Numbered from the stretch's first letter, positions 33,214 through 42,792 are shown. The stretch is DNA of 64,000 nt from Photobacterium rosenbergii (GCF_003026455.1 NZ_PYMB01000022.1:1-64000); one strand, 5' to 3'. The notes: a model not told the origin generated them from the letters alone. Translations and numbers: made by a program.

Positions 33214-34062
33214 ATGGCGATAATTGCAAAAATCTCCAATCAATTTGACCGCTTGTCCAACAATGAACAGAAGATTGCGCAGGTGATCCTTGACGCCCCA
33301 GAGAGTGTCGTCGGCCTATCGTCCTCGGCATTTGCCGAACAGGCCAGTGTCAGCCAGTCCAGCATCATCAAACTGGCCCAGAAGCTTGGATTCAAAGGGT
33401 TTCCAGCCCTCAAACAAGCCCTGAACGAAGAATTGACTCGCAAAAAGGTGCTCGAAGTATCAGGTACCCTACATGGTGATATCCAGCAAAATGACACCGC
33501 TAAGGTGATGGCGCAGAAGCTATCGCAAAGTAAGCTCTCTGCCATTGTAGAAACCACCAATGCCTTGGACTACGAAAATCTGGATCAGGCAGTAACAGTG
33601 CTCAATAAGGCCAACAAGGTGCACCTTGTCGGACTGGGTGGCTCAGCCATCGTCATGAAAGATCTGTCCTACAAACTGATGAAGATCGGCATCACTGCGT
33701 TATGTGAACTGGACAGCCATGTTCAAATCACCATTGCCCAAACCCTCAATGCCAATGATGCCATGGTGGTGTGTTCATTTACCGGTAACCGGAAAGAGGT
33801 CGTCATTGCGGCAGAAATTGCCAAACAACGGGGCGCTACACTCATCGCCATCACAGGACTCAATGACAGCCCTATCCGGCGCATGGCTGATATCCAGCTC
33901 GATACCATTGCCGATGAAACACAGGCAAGAACCTCGGCGATATACTCCCGGACAGCGCAAAACTGTATTACTGATTTGCTATTTATGGCATTAATCCAAA
34001 CCCGCAATGAAGAGGCCATCGCGCTGATTGATTCAGCGAGCAACGCCATTAGTCAACTTTGA
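33214..34062 (+). CDS. murR: MurR/RpiR-family regulator of murQP
   Basis: A 282-residue regulator with an N-terminal RpiR-type helix-turn-helix (residues 1-77; ASVSQSSIIKLAQKLGFKGF) and a C-terminal SIS domain that binds a phosphosugar (VHLVGLGGSAIVMKDL near residue 138). E. coli MurR is divergent from murQP and is relieved by MurNAc-6-phosphate; the identical arrangement here supports the same role. Three matching palindromes in the divergent region are its likely sites. Length is close to the E. coli protein. Confidence 0.9.
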   Translation: MAIIAKISNQFDRLSNNEQKIAQVILDAPESVVGLSSSAFAEQASVSQSSIIKLAQKLGFKGFPALKQALNEELTRKKVLEVSGTLHGDIQQNDTAKVMAQKLSQSKLSAIVETTNALDYENLDQAVTVLNKANKVHLVGLGGSAIVMKDLSYKLMKIGITALCELDSHVQITIAQTLNANDAMVVCSFTGNRKEVVIAAEIAKQRGATLIAITGLNDSPIRRMADIQLDTIADETQARTSAIYSRTAQNCITDLLFMALIQTRNEEAIALIDSASNAISQL

Positions 34063-34190
34063 ATCTGGGGACAGCACCGCAGCCTAACACTTAACCTATG
34101 TCGCCAATGGAAATACCTGTTGTCAAAATGGCAACTCGTTAGCCAGCCGGATCACCACTACACTTCTCGCGACACAACAAAGAGGTATTT

Positions 34191-35420
34191 ATGATCCGGT
34201 TTCTTCTGTGCAGTTTTGCACTTGTTCTGCTTTATCCAACCGCTATTGACTTGTATCTGGTCGGCTTGCCGCAAATTGCCAGCGACCTCGGCGCCACCGA
34301 ATCACAGCTCCATATTGCTTTTTCGGTCTATCTTGCAGGCATGGCCACAACTATGTTCTTTGCAGGTAAGCTATCTGATTCCATCGGCCGTAAACCAGTT
34401 GCCATTACCGGCGCTATCATCTTCATTTTTGCTTCGCTGCTGGGCGGCCAGGCTGAAAGCAGCAACATTTTCTTGATAGCCCGTTTCGCCCAGGGGGTTG
34501 GCGCCGGCTCTTGCTACGTCGTCGCCTTTGCTATTTTGCGCGATACGCTCGATGACCAACGCCGGGCCAAGGTACTGTCAATGCTCAATGGCATCACCTG
34601 CATAGTGCCTGTGATTGCCCCAGTGATCGGCCACCTGATCATGCTCAAGTTCCCATGGCCAAGCCTGTTCAGCACCATGGCTGGGATGGGTGTCGTGGTA
34701 TGCCTTTTATCAACTCTTGTACTTAAAGAAAGCAATGCGAACCGTCGTAGCAAAAAAGGTATAGAGGGTCCTGACCCACAGCAGTCCAGCGATGCCACGC
34801 TTGATTCTACCGAGCCTTTCCTTGAGCGTTTTTTCATAAGCCGAGTTGTCATCACCTCAATTGGGGTGACGACTATCCTGACTTATGTGAATGTTTCGCC
34901 AATGCTGGTGATGGACGTGATGGGCTTTGATCGTGGCGGCTACTCAACCACCATGGCGCTGACCGCGTTGGTCAGTATGCTCACCTCATTCTCTGCCCCC
35001 TTCCTGTTGGGTGTGTTCAAGCAGCGTAGTTTGATGCTGTTTTCACAAGGGCTTTTTGCCACTGCGGCAGTCGTCCTGTTGGCTTCGGGATTGGGTCTCT
35101 TGAACCAAATGGCTAACTTGGTTGGATTTGGCCTTATCTGTGCCGGTTTCTCTATCGGCTTTGGTGTCACCATGAGCCAAGCACTGAGCCCATTTTCCCT
35201 GCGTGCAGGGATGGCCAGCTCCATTCTTGGTATTGCCCAAGTCTGTGCCTCGGCCTTTTATATCTGGCTGATGGGCCTGCTGGGCGTCTCGGCACTCAAT
35301 ATGCTGATTATCATCCTGGCTTTAGGTGGTGTTATATCTACAGCTCTAATATTATTGGTAGCACAGCCTTCGATGCCAACCTCTTGTAAAGCCAATGAAG
35401 AAATCACTAGCACGCCTTGA
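34191..35420 (+). CDS. mdtL: MFS multidrug efflux transporter MdtL
   Basis: A 409-residue 12-helix major-facilitator antiporter of the Bcr/CflA (DHA1) subfamily. The opening RFLLCSFALVLLYPTAIDLYLVGLPQIA and the segment CYVVAFAILRDTLDDQRRAKVLSMLNGITCIVPVIAPVIGH are close to E. coli MdtL, including motif A GKLSDSIGRKPV. It exports drugs such as chloramphenicol in E. coli. The cytoplasmic central loop (residues 180-215) is longer than in E. coli. It overlaps yidZ by 26 bp in a different frame, the same gene order as in E. coli. Confidence 0.88.
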   Translation: MIRFLLCSFALVLLYPTAIDLYLVGLPQIASDLGATESQLHIAFSVYLAGMATTMFFAGKLSDSIGRKPVAITGAIIFIFASLLGGQAESSNIFLIARFAQGVGAGSCYVVAFAILRDTLDDQRRAKVLSMLNGITCIVPVIAPVIGHLIMLKFPWPSLFSTMAGMGVVVCLLSTLVLKESNANRRSKKGIEGPDPQQSSDATLDSTEPFLERFFISRVVITSIGVTTILTYVNVSPMLVMDVMGFDRGGYSTTMALTALVSMLTSFSAPFLLGVFKQRSLMLFSQGLFATAAVVLLASGLGLLNQMANLVGFGLICAGFSIGFGVTMSQALSPFSLRAGMASSILGIAQVCASAFYIWLMGLLGVSALNMLIIILALGGVISTALILLVAQPSMPTSCKANEEITSTP

Positions 35421-36351
35421 TCTCAACTTGCTCTTCACCCTGCAGCTCTTGCTACAGGAGCAGAGCGTCACCAAGGCCGCCAAGAAGCTAAATGTGACCC
35501 CACCGACGGTGAGCAAATCCCTCAACAAGCTGAGGGAGTGGTTTGACGATCCCTTGTTCGTCAAAACCCCGCAGGGGCTAAAGCCGACACCGTTGGCACT
35601 CAGCATGGCACACGATCTCTCCGACTGGCTGCAAATTGGCAGCCAGCTATTGGCCAAGCGCGGTGATGAGACGCCAAAAGGCGTGCACTTCAATCTCACC
35701 ATGGAATCACCGCTGCTGCTGATCATGTTCAACGAGCTATCGCAGCAGATCTACCAGCGTTATCCGGATGCCAAAGTGAAGGTAAGCAACTGGGACTACG
35801 ATTCACTGGAAGCCATTACCCGTGGCGAGGCAGATATCGGATTTACCGGCCGGGAGAGCCATCCTCGTTCGAAGGAGTCATTGGATTTACTGCCTTATTT
35901 CATCGATTTTGAAGTGCTGTTTTCCGATCTGCCTCAGATCTACCTGCGAAAAGATCACCCGGCGCTGCAAGAAGAATGGAATATGGAAGCCTTCCTCAAA
36001 TACCCGCATATCAATATCGTGTGGGAGAAGAGCGAGAGCTGGGCATTGGATGAAGTGCTGGCAGAGCAAGGACTCACCCGCCATGTTGCCCTGACGATGG
36101 CAAGCTTCGAGCAATCGCTGTTTATGGCTGCCCAACCTGGCCATCAAATGATCACCACAGCTCCGGAGTACTGCCAGCGCTATTGCCAGCAGATGCACAC
36201 CGATTTGGTTTCTCTGCCGATCCCGCTGGAGCAGCCGCAGCTAGATTCACTGCTAATTCCATTCACTATGATTTGGCACAAGCGCAACGGCCAAAACCCC
36301 AAAATTGCTTGGCTGAAAGAGACCATCAAAGCCTTGTATAGCAACCAGTAA
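35395..36351 (+). CDS. yidZ: LysR-family regulator YidZ
   Basis: A 318-residue LysR regulator with N-terminal winged helix (SVTKAAKKLNVTPPTVSKSLNKLREWFDDPLF) and an effector-binding domain that contains the characteristic NWDYDSLEAITRGEADIGFTGRESHPRS. These segments are nearly identical to E. coli YidZ, which is also encoded just after mdtL and has been linked to anaerobic nitric oxide protection. Start ATG 35395 lies inside the end of mdtL. The effector is unknown. The norVW system in this window makes the NO link worth noting, but no direct connection is visible. Confidence 0.88.
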   Translation: MKKSLARLDLNLLFTLQLLLQEQSVTKAAKKLNVTPPTVSKSLNKLREWFDDPLFVKTPQGLKPTPLALSMAHDLSDWLQIGSQLLAKRGDETPKGVHFNLTMESPLLLIMFNELSQQIYQRYPDAKVKVSNWDYDSLEAITRGEADIGFTGRESHPRSKESLDLLPYFIDFEVLFSDLPQIYLRKDHPALQEEWNMEAFLKYPHINIVWEKSESWALDEVLAEQGLTRHVALTMASFEQSLFMAAQPGHQMITTAPEYCQRYCQQMHTDLVSLPIPLEQPQLDSLLIPFTMIWHKRNGQNPKIAWLKETIKALYSNQ

Positions 36352-36379
36352 AACTCGCGGTAAAGACTTGCAAAGTTAG

Positions 36380-36400
36380 TTTGTTGACACTATCAACAAA
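36380..36400. promoter_or_regulatory. MarR-type operator
   Basis: Perfect 8-bp inverted repeat TTTGTTGA-N5-TCAACAAA centred 55 bp before the MarR-GNAT gene. TTGACA within it could be a -35 element. The spacing and size fit a dimeric MarR repressor acting on its own promoter. Confidence 0.65.
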
Positions 36401-36443
36401 TAGCGGTAGCGTGAATAAATATTCAAGCATAAGGATGTGCCCA

Positions 36444-37334
36444 ATGTCTGAGTCAACGACCGCTATCAGCAACATACGCAGTGAACTGCGCTATCTCATC
36501 AGGGAGTTGGGGCTGCTCGATAAAAACTGCCTGAACTCCAACCTCTCCCTGTCGCAAGCCCATATCCTGACCTATGTGCATCGCAACGGCAGCACTTCAT
36601 TTCATGAGTTGGCGCTTCAGTTGAATGTTCAAAAGGCATCTTTGAGCCGGACATTGACGACATTGATCGATAAAGCCTATCTATCCGTTGAGCTTGACCC
36701 TGCCGACAAGCGGCAAAAAATCTATCAGCTATTGCCCGATGGCAAAGCGGCGCTACAGCACGCCAACCGGTCGGCCGACACCGCATTCGCCACTTTCCTT
36801 AACGGACTGGGCAATGACCAGCTCGATACCATAGAAAATGGCTTGCGTACGCTGCGATTGAACGCATTCAAGAGCAACTTCCAACCTGACGGTTTCCGGG
36901 TCAAAGTCGAGAGGCTAAGCCCCAATTACCAGCACGAAGTCGATACCCTTATCAAGCATGTCTTTAATGGTGAGCAAGGCATTCCCGAGGAGCTTATCCC
37001 TCTTGATCCTGACCAGCCTTATGTATGGTGGGTTGCCCGCTGCGGCGAATATGTCATCGGCGCAGTCGCCTGCTGGGAAATCGATGGCGAATGGCACTGG
37101 GGACGCTATTTTATCGATGCCAACTTCCGAGGCTTTGGCATTGGTAAAAAGCTAGCCGCCGAATCACTGTCCGATATCTTTACCAACATTGCCGACTACA
37201 TTGTCAGCGACGCCAGGGATGCCACCGTCGCCATACTCAACCAGTTTGGGGCTGAAGTAACGGGCAAAACAGTGGATTTTTATGGCGCTCCGGTCACGCC
37301 GATGCGTTTGGCCAAAGAGGATTTTGTTACTTGA
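36444..37334 (+). CDS. MarR-GNAT fusion protein
   Basis: A 296-residue fusion. Residues 1-145 form a MarR winged-helix domain (LSLSQAHILTYVHRNGSTSFHELALQLNVQKASLSRTLTTLIDKAYL, DPADKRQKIYQL). Residues 150-296 form a GNAT acetyltransferase domain with the acetyl-CoA binding loop NFRGFGIGKKLAAE. Start 36444 is chosen because AAGGA lies eight bases before it; an ATG nine bases upstream overlaps that site. MarR-GNAT fusions are known in many bacteria but their substrates are mostly undefined. The DMT exporter gene follows 60 bp later and may be controlled by it. Confidence 0.85.
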   Translation: MSESTTAISNIRSELRYLIRELGLLDKNCLNSNLSLSQAHILTYVHRNGSTSFHELALQLNVQKASLSRTLTTLIDKAYLSVELDPADKRQKIYQLLPDGKAALQHANRSADTAFATFLNGLGNDQLDTIENGLRTLRLNAFKSNFQPDGFRVKVERLSPNYQHEVDTLIKHVFNGEQGIPEELIPLDPDQPYVWWVARCGEYVIGAVACWEIDGEWHWGRYFIDANFRGFGIGKKLAAESLSDIFTNIADYIVSDARDATVAILNQFGAEVTGKTVDFYGAPVTPMRLAKEDFVT

Positions 37335-37394
37335 CCCGTCTACAGGTGTAGGCTTTACCTTTCACCTCTCGTTATACAACAGAGGTTGATTCCT

Positions 37395-38321
37395 ATGCCT
37401 TCCCTTTCTCAACACCTAACAGTGTCACAATCCATCCGAGCGACGTTGGCTGATTTGCCACCAACAGCCAAAGGCATTCTGCTGGCACTCATGTCGACAG
37501 CGCTGTTTACCTTCGTTGGGGTATTAGTCCGGATACTGAGTGATGATATTGGGGTTTTCCAAATCCTCTTTTTCCGCCAGTTGGTATTCGTAGCTTTGCT
37601 GATACCCGCTATCGTCAAGAATATCGACTTGTTATTAAAGCCCAAGCACCTCAAATTACATACATTCCGTATCTTGGGGGCTTTCGCTGCCTTGTCCCTC
37701 GGTTTTGTCACCGTCAGCAACATACCGCTGGCTGATGCCACGGCACTGGGGTTTACCCAAGTCCTATTTGTTGCGGCAGTTTCTTATTTATTCCTTGCTG
37801 AAACGGTCAGCGCTTCACGCTTATTTACTATCATTACCGGCTTTGTTGGCGTGATGATGGTGGTCCAGCCTAGTTTCGAGCAATCCTCACTGACCTACAC
37901 CTTACTTGGCTTGGCTGGGGCGTTCGGCGCTGCTGTCGCGGTGATCTGTGTTCGCAAGGTCGCCCAAGTTGAGTCCAAAATCACCTTACTGGCCTACCAA
38001 GCTATTTTTGTCGGGTTGATGGCGCTGTTACCTAGCCTGCTAAATTGGACATGGCCTAATGGCGAACAGTTATTGTTGCTGATGTGCGTAGGTGTCCTAT
38101 CTTCCATCGCCCAGTGGATTGGCGTTACCGCCTATAAGTATGGCGAGGCGAACGTGATAGCCAATGTCGAATACGTTAAGATTATTTATTCTATGGCTAT
38201 CGGATACTGGCTATTTGCCGAGACGCCAAACGGGTTGGCTATGTTCGGCGGGCTGACCATTATATTGAGTGCTATTTTACCCATGTTGTATAAGCGACAT
38301 TCAAAAGCTAGAACTGAGTAA
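37395..38321 (+). CDS. EamA/DMT-family transporter
   Basis: A 308-residue inner-membrane protein with ten predicted helices in two EamA repeats (e.g. GAFAALSLGFVTVSNIPLADATALGFTQVLFVA in the first). This is the layout of drug/metabolite exporters such as RhtA/YddG relatives. ATG 37395 is chosen, with AGAGG nine bases upstream, over a TTG three codons earlier. Its stop lies six bases before the MerR gene, suggesting co-transcription. The substrate cannot be read from sequence; neighbouring MarR and MerR regulators suggest an inducible export function. Confidence 0.82.
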   Translation: MPSLSQHLTVSQSIRATLADLPPTAKGILLALMSTALFTFVGVLVRILSDDIGVFQILFFRQLVFVALLIPAIVKNIDLLLKPKHLKLHTFRILGAFAALSLGFVTVSNIPLADATALGFTQVLFVAAVSYLFLAETVSASRLFTIITGFVGVMMVVQPSFEQSSLTYTLLGLAGAFGAAVAVICVRKVAQVESKITLLAYQAIFVGLMALLPSLLNWTWPNGEQLLLLMCVGVLSSIAQWIGVTAYKYGEANVIANVEYVKIIYSMAIGYWLFAETPNGLAMFGGLTIILSAILPMLYKRHSKARTE

Positions 38322-38327
38322 GTGACA

Positions 38328-38846
38328 ATGCTGACTGTGACGCAACTGGCCAAGGCCTGCAATATTTCCCGTACCACCGTGCTCTACTACGAGCGCGTGG
38401 GTTTGCTGCAACCAGCAAACCGGTCGGATAACGGTTATCGCTGGTATGGCGAAAAAGAGGTCGCCCGGCTCAAAAGTATCCTGTCCTACCGTTCTTTCGG
38501 TCTGCCGGTGCAAGAAATTGGCCCGATGCTTGAGCGCAAAAAAACGGTCAAGCAAGAGCAAACCCTACGCAATCAATTCAATGCACTAGAGCAGGAAATC
38601 CAAACCCTGCGCCAACAGCAAAAGGCCATTTTGATGGTTTTGGAAGAGCCGGAATTACTCGAGAAAAACCAGCTCACCAAAGCTCGTTGGGTCGAGATCA
38701 TGCGCGGGGCAGGCTTCAACGAAGAAGACATGACCAACTGGCACAAGCAGTTTGAAAAAACAGAACCCGACGCTCATCAGGAGTTTTTGGAGTCACTCAA
38801 TATAGATGCCGACGAGATCGCGTCCATTCGCCGTAACTCCCGATAA
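38328..38846 (+). CDS. MerR-family regulator
   Basis: A 172-residue regulator. Residues 1-70 are the MerR winged helix (LTVTQLAKACNISRTTVLYYERVGLL, NGYRWYGEKEVARL), then a coiled-coil dimerisation helix (about 78-110, Glu/Gln rich) and a C-terminal helical region without the Cys pairs of metal sensors, so metal sensing is unlikely. It directly follows the DMT transporter and may share its transcript. A GTG two codons upstream is an alternative start. A perfect 10-bp hairpin lies after the gene. Confidence 0.85.
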   Translation: MLTVTQLAKACNISRTTVLYYERVGLLQPANRSDNGYRWYGEKEVARLKSILSYRSFGLPVQEIGPMLERKKTVKQEQTLRNQFNALEQEIQTLRQQQKAILMVLEEPELLEKNQLTKARWVEIMRGAGFNEEDMTNWHKQFEKTEPDAHQEFLESLNIDADEIASIRRNSR

Positions 38847-38879
38847 AGCGACTTCATCCCGCTCTGCTAGCGTTTCAAG

Positions 38880-38908
38880 GCTATATTCTCGCCTGCAAAG
38901 AATATAGC
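38880..38908 (+). terminator. Hairpin after the MerR gene
   Basis: Perfect 10-bp inverted repeat GCTATATTCT/AGAATATAGC with a 9-base loop, 33 bp after the stop. The T run is short (TTCT), so termination efficiency is uncertain. Confidence 0.55.
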
Positions 38909-38999
38909 TTCTAGCCAAACAACGCCCCATGATATGCTATAGCCGAATGTAGATAGCAGCACCAAGCTGCTGTTATTAATGGCTTTTTGAGAACCTTCC

Positions 39000-39722
39000 A
39001 TGTTTGAGTCGACAGTCCTTTTCGCTGCCACCTTAATTTTTCTTGGCGCATTCGTTCAAACCGCTATCGGCTTTGGACTAGCGATAGTTGCAGCCCCCTT
39101 GCTGTTCCAGCTTTCGCCGCACTATGTGCCTGCACCTATCTGTTTGGTGGCGTTAGTTATCTCACTGATCAATGCCCATAAACTTCGCAGCAGTGTATCA
39201 ATCGGCGGCTTGAAGTCGGCCATTATCGGCCGGGTACCGGGTTCGCTGCTCGGAGGTTACCTACTAACCGTGGTATCCGGCGCTACGCTTTCTCTTTGGC
39301 TGGGGGCAATGGTATTGATTGCAGTGGGGATCAGTGCCCTGCCTTACAGGCTGAAACCAACACCGAACAGAATGCTGGTTGCCGGTTTCATGTCTGGGGT
39401 TATGGGTACCAGCTCGTCCATTGGCGGGCCGCCGATGGCACTGTTGATGCAACATGAAGAAGCCGCCAAACTGCGTGGCAACCTGTCGGCATTTTTTGTC
39501 ATCACCTCTATCATGTCGCTAGTTGTGCTGTCTTTCTATGGGCTATTTACCGTCGAGCACATTCAAATCACCCTGCCGTTGCTTCCAGCTGCGCTATTGG
39601 GCTACTGGTTGGCAAACAAGGTGGTCGGCAACCTGTCACAGGGAGTCGTCAGGAAATTTGCCTTACTGCTTTGCCTTGCCAGCGGGTTGACGGCTATCTT
39701 TCAGGGCCTATCAAGCCTTTAA
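39000..39722 (+). CDS. TauE/SafE-family membrane transporter
   Basis: A 240-residue inner-membrane protein with about eight helices arranged as two repeats, e.g. LGAFVQTAIGFGLAIVAAPLLF in the first and VAGFMSGVMGTSSSIGGPPMALLMQ in the second, the TauE/SafE pattern. Members export sulfite, sulfoacetate or other small organic anions. No neighbouring sulfur gene is present to refine this. A second member of the family lies at 47879-48640; the two are not close copies. Convergent with the small gene at 39726. Confidence 0.82.
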   Translation: MFESTVLFAATLIFLGAFVQTAIGFGLAIVAAPLLFQLSPHYVPAPICLVALVISLINAHKLRSSVSIGGLKSAIIGRVPGSLLGGYLLTVVSGATLSLWLGAMVLIAVGISALPYRLKPTPNRMLVAGFMSGVMGTSSSIGGPPMALLMQHEEAAKLRGNLSAFFVITSIMSLVVLSFYGLFTVEHIQITLPLLPAALLGYWLANKVVGNLSQGVVRKFALLLCLASGLTAIFQGLSSL

Positions 39723-39725
39723 TAT

Positions 39726-39944
39726 TCAAATCCCTTCTTCGATAGCGCCTATCGAATAAAGTACCAATTCGGCGGGGTTCTCTTCCTCGCCGAAAGTTTG
39801 GATATCCTCCCCCTCGTTTTTCAGTTCGGCTATGATACCTAAGGCGATATCTCGGTTCACATTGATGATGGTTTCCATCTCCAATGCCGATACGCCAAAC
39901 CGTGTTGCTACAAGAAGATCTTTTACTTTCTGTTTTTCGTCCAT
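39726..39944 (-). CDS. Small hypothetical protein, possible winged-helix fold
   Basis: A 72-residue acidic protein, MDEKQKVKDLLVATRFGVSA at the start. The pattern SALEMETIINVNRDIALGIIAELKNEGEDIQTF looks like a short helix-turn-helix followed by a wing, but I cannot tie it to a named family. The stop lies four bases from the TauE stop (convergent). The ribosome site is weak. Coding character (no long competing frame, sensible composition) supports it being real. Confidence 0.5.
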   Translation of the reverse strand: MDEKQKVKDLLVATRFGVSALEMETIINVNRDIALGIIAELKNEGEDIQTFGEEENPAELVLYSIGAIEEGI

Positions 39945-40168
39945 TCCCGTCCACCACAGTGCTTATTTCCAACATACCTAGATGAGCATAGATGGCTTTG
40001 ATAAAAATGGAACCATTAAGAAGAAGCTAACCCAACCCTTTGATAGCACAGGGCTGCTCGAGCTATCAAACAGCCTGAGTTTTTACTTAAAAATCACTTA
40101 GCACACGGCAATTTAGGTGTTAACCTAGCGCCGACTTTGGGTTTCACCAGCGGACTATGTAAAGCGAC

Positions 40169-40501
40169 ATGAGAAAAATACTATTGGCAGGTTTGTTCAG
40201 CCTGTTTCTATTCGGCTGCGCTGCACCAAGCGAAGATCTACTGCCGCAAGCTAACCAAGTCCGCGTTCTCACCACCAGCCTTCCTAGCCTCGATAAGTGC
40301 CGCTGGGTCGGTGAAGTCACTGGTAACGAAGGCCACTGGTATTCCTACCTGTTCTACAGCAATGATGCGCTCATCCAAGGTGCGGTCAACGAGCTGAAAA
40401 ACAACGCATTCCACATGGGCGCCGATACCGTTGTGACTATGAGCCCGCACAACTTTACCACTTCGGTTTCCTTGCTCGGCACCGCTTACGACTGTAGATA
40501 A
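40169..40501 (+). CDS. DUF4156 lipoprotein
   Basis: A 110-residue lipoprotein: signal peptide MRKILLAGLFSLFLFGCAAP with lipobox LFGC and lipidated Cys17. The mature part, with CRWVGEVTGNEGHW and a second Cys at YDCR, fits the DUF4156/YjeI family of small envelope proteins. Neighbouring residue after Cys is Ala, so sorting to the outer membrane is expected. Function unknown. It is monocistronic, ending before a terminator. Confidence 0.8.
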   Translation: MRKILLAGLFSLFLFGCAAPSEDLLPQANQVRVLTTSLPSLDKCRWVGEVTGNEGHWYSYLFYSNDALIQGAVNELKNNAFHMGADTVVTMSPHNFTTSVSLLGTAYDCR

Positions 40502-40510
40502 AACAAATTT

Positions 40511-40537
40511 AAAAAAGAGCCTGCTCATGCAGGCTCT
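40511..40537 (-). terminator. Terminator of the DUF1028 operon (works on both strands)
   Basis: Perfect 9-bp stem AGAGCCTGC/GCAGGCTCT with loop TCAT. On the minus strand it is followed by six Ts; on the plus strand the tail is weaker. Confidence 0.85.
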
Positions 40538-40566
40538 GTCATAAATAGATTCCATCAAGTGAAAGA

Positions 40567-41271
40567 TTACGCTGTCGGTAATTGGCTCAAGAACGACTGG
40601 AAGCTATCACCTCTTACGTGCCCCAACACCTTGCGCATATCGGTAATCAAGCTCCTATCAGACCAATCCACCCGGATATCAATTGGAGCTTGAGTCAGGC
40701 TTTCAACACGCAGCGAAGCCGAATAAGTTCCCCGCTTATCACCGCCACTTGCGAGCGCCGCTTCCAAAGCGCTAATCAATACTTCGGGTAATGATTGCTC
40801 ATAATCTTCGCAATAGCTTGGCACCGCGTTATGTTGCAACACCAGTTCAGGGTTGGTACATACCGCATGGATAAAGCTTTCAGCAAAGCCATGCAGTACG
40901 CTCTCGTTCTCCAGCATATTGCCAGCGACAGCAATATGCGGAAAAGCTACCGAGCCGACAACAGGAATGTTCTCGTTGCCATGAATGAATGCCGCCGTGC
41001 CATGCTTGTCCATCACCATACACTGGCGCTGCTCAAATCCAGCATCTTCACTTTTCAACCGCTCGATAACCGCACCGCTCTGATAGTCCACAGCCAATAG
41101 CTGCTTCGCTTTCTCGGCATACCAAGGGTTAGTGAATAGCCCTTGGGTGGCACATCCTCCTAGACCACGCCAGCTATGGTTCACATAGCCACCGACGGAC
41201 ACACCACCGGTTGCTGTGATAGATGCAGAAGTCCCTGTCTCTGGGTTAAAGTGAATAAGTGAAATCGTCAT
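40567..41271 (-). CDS. DUF1028 (Ntn-hydrolase-like) protein
   Basis: A 234-residue protein of the DUF1028 family, which has an Ntn-hydrolase-like fold. Family landmarks are SVGGYVNHSWRGLGGCATQGLFTNPWY, the Arg-Gln in FEQRQCMVMDKHG and AVAGNMLENESVLHGFAESF. Members often sit with amidase or peptidase genes and are proposed to act as acylases or peptidases. Here it is the last gene of a unit with a YfcC permease and an M20 carbamoylase/peptidase, 23 bp after the permease, pointing to hydrolysis of an imported amide. Biochemical role is unproven. Confidence 0.82.
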   Translation of the reverse strand: MTISLIHFNPETGTSASITATGGVSVGGYVNHSWRGLGGCATQGLFTNPWYAEKAKQLLAVDYQSGAVIERLKSEDAGFEQRQCMVMDKHGTAAFIHGNENIPVVGSVAFPHIAVAGNMLENESVLHGFAESFIHAVCTNPELVLQHNAVPSYCEDYEQSLPEVLISALEAALASGGDKRGTYSASLRVESLTQAPIDIRVDWSDRSLITDMRKVLGHVRGDSFQSFLSQLPTA

Positions 41272-41294
41272 AGATTCTCAGTCTGTAAAGCCAA

Positions 41295-42686
41295 TTAATA
41301 ACCGACTAATTGGCCGATGAAGAGTGCAACCCAACATAGAGCGTAAACCAGCACCATGAATGGCAAAATCGCCTTCAGCCATTGCTCATAAGACACACGG
41401 CCTAGAGCCAGCATCGCAAGCGTACCGCCAGACGTTGGAACAATCAGGTTCGTCAGGCCGTCACCGACTTGGAATGCAGTGATCATCAACTGACGGCTCA
41501 TACCCACCAAATCTGCAACAGGTACAAGAATAGGCATGGTGACCATTGCCTGGCCTGAACCTGACGGAACAAATAGGTTAATAACGCCCTGAACCACACT
41601 GGCAACAATAGCCGATACCGCGATAGGCATATCCTGAATTAGCGAGCTCAATGCATTAACAATGGTGTCGATGATCTGGGCTTGGTCCAAAATAACCTGA
41701 ATAGAGGCAGCCACACCGATAACTAGCGCACCCGCCGTCACCCCAGAAGCGCCTTCCATCATCTGCTTGACGATACCGTTGGCACTTAGCCCGTTAACCA
41801 TGCCGATAGCAATCGCCATTAGCAGGAAAAGGCCAGCAATTTCATTGATATACCAACCGTTGGCGAACACGCCGTATAGCATGATGCCAAGGCCAGCCAA
41901 GAAAACACCTAATGTGGCTTTGTCTTTGCCGCCCAGTTGATAGTCAGAAAGATCTTTCTTCAGCCCTTCAACACCTTCAGGCTCTTTGAAGTCCATTTTT
42001 GTCACTTTGGCACAAATGAAGTACGCCAAAAGAGCCAGAGAGGTCAGCACCATCAAGGTACGAAGCCACGCCCCAGAGAAAGTAGGCAACTCTGCAATTC
42101 CCTGAGCAACGCCCACGGTATAAGGATTGATTGGCGACAGGGCAAAACCAATACCAATACCGCCAACTGCCATTACGGTTCCCACAAGGGAGGAATAACC
42201 CACCGCTGCTGAAATCAACACAGCTACTGGCACCAAGGCAATATTGTTTTCAAAACCGACGGCAACACCGAAGAAACCATAAATAAAGGTACCAACAGTG
42301 ATGATAACGTTACGGTTTTTAACGCCGACTTTATTTACTGCCACACCAATGGCATTTTCAAGTGCACCCGTCTTTTGCAAAATGTGGAATAAGCCGCCAG
42401 CTATAAACACGATAAACAGGTAGGGCGCTGCGCTGATCAGCCCCTGTGGAATGGCGACAAAAATATCAAAAAAGTGAACCGCTGGAGTATCGGTTAAATA
42501 GGCAAAAGACTCAGGGACTACTGTGGTGCGGCCATTGGCGACAATGCGCTCGAACTCACCGGCTGGCACAATAAAGGTCAGCGCATAAGTCGCAACCAAA
42601 ATCATAAAAATCAGCACCATAGGGTCAGGCATATTTTTATACCAAGGGCGCTTTGCCTCTGAAGCCATCTTGTCTGTCATATCCAT
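41295..42686 (-). CDS. YfcC-family permease
   Basis: A 463-residue inner-membrane transporter with about twelve helices of the YfcC/DcuC-like family, e.g. LIFMILVATYALTFIVPAGEFER at the start, VGFENNIALVPVAVLI and INLFVPSGSGQAMVTMPILVPVADL near residue 370. Members are annotated as basic amino acid/arginine-ornithine or dicarboxylate-like transporters. GGAG lies nine bases before the ATG. Between an M20 hydrolase and a DUF1028 protein it should import the substrate of those enzymes, perhaps an N-carbamoyl or N-acyl amino acid. Inference. Confidence 0.85.
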   Translation of the reverse strand: MDMTDKMASEAKRPWYKNMPDPMVLIFMILVATYALTFIVPAGEFERIVANGRTTVVPESFAYLTDTPAVHFFDIFVAIPQGLISAAPYLFIVFIAGGLFHILQKTGALENAIGVAVNKVGVKNRNVIITVGTFIYGFFGVAVGFENNIALVPVAVLISAAVGYSSLVGTVMAVGGIGIGFALSPINPYTVGVAQGIAELPTFSGAWLRTLMVLTSLALLAYFICAKVTKMDFKEPEGVEGLKKDLSDYQLGGKDKATLGVFLAGLGIMLYGVFANGWYINEIAGLFLLMAIAIGMVNGLSANGIVKQMMEGASGVTAGALVIGVAASIQVILDQAQIIDTIVNALSSLIQDMPIAVSAIVASVVQGVINLFVPSGSGQAMVTMPILVPVADLVGMSRQLMITAFQVGDGLTNLIVPTSGGTLAMLALGRVSYEQWLKAILPFMVLVYALCWVALFIGQLVGY

Positions 42687-42792
42687 ATCTTTTTTCTCCG
42701 TCGTACCTAATTATCAGCCTGCATTCACTGGAATTCCGCACATCTCAATGACGCCAGCGAAACAGGCCTTGTCCTAAACTCTGTAGGCAATC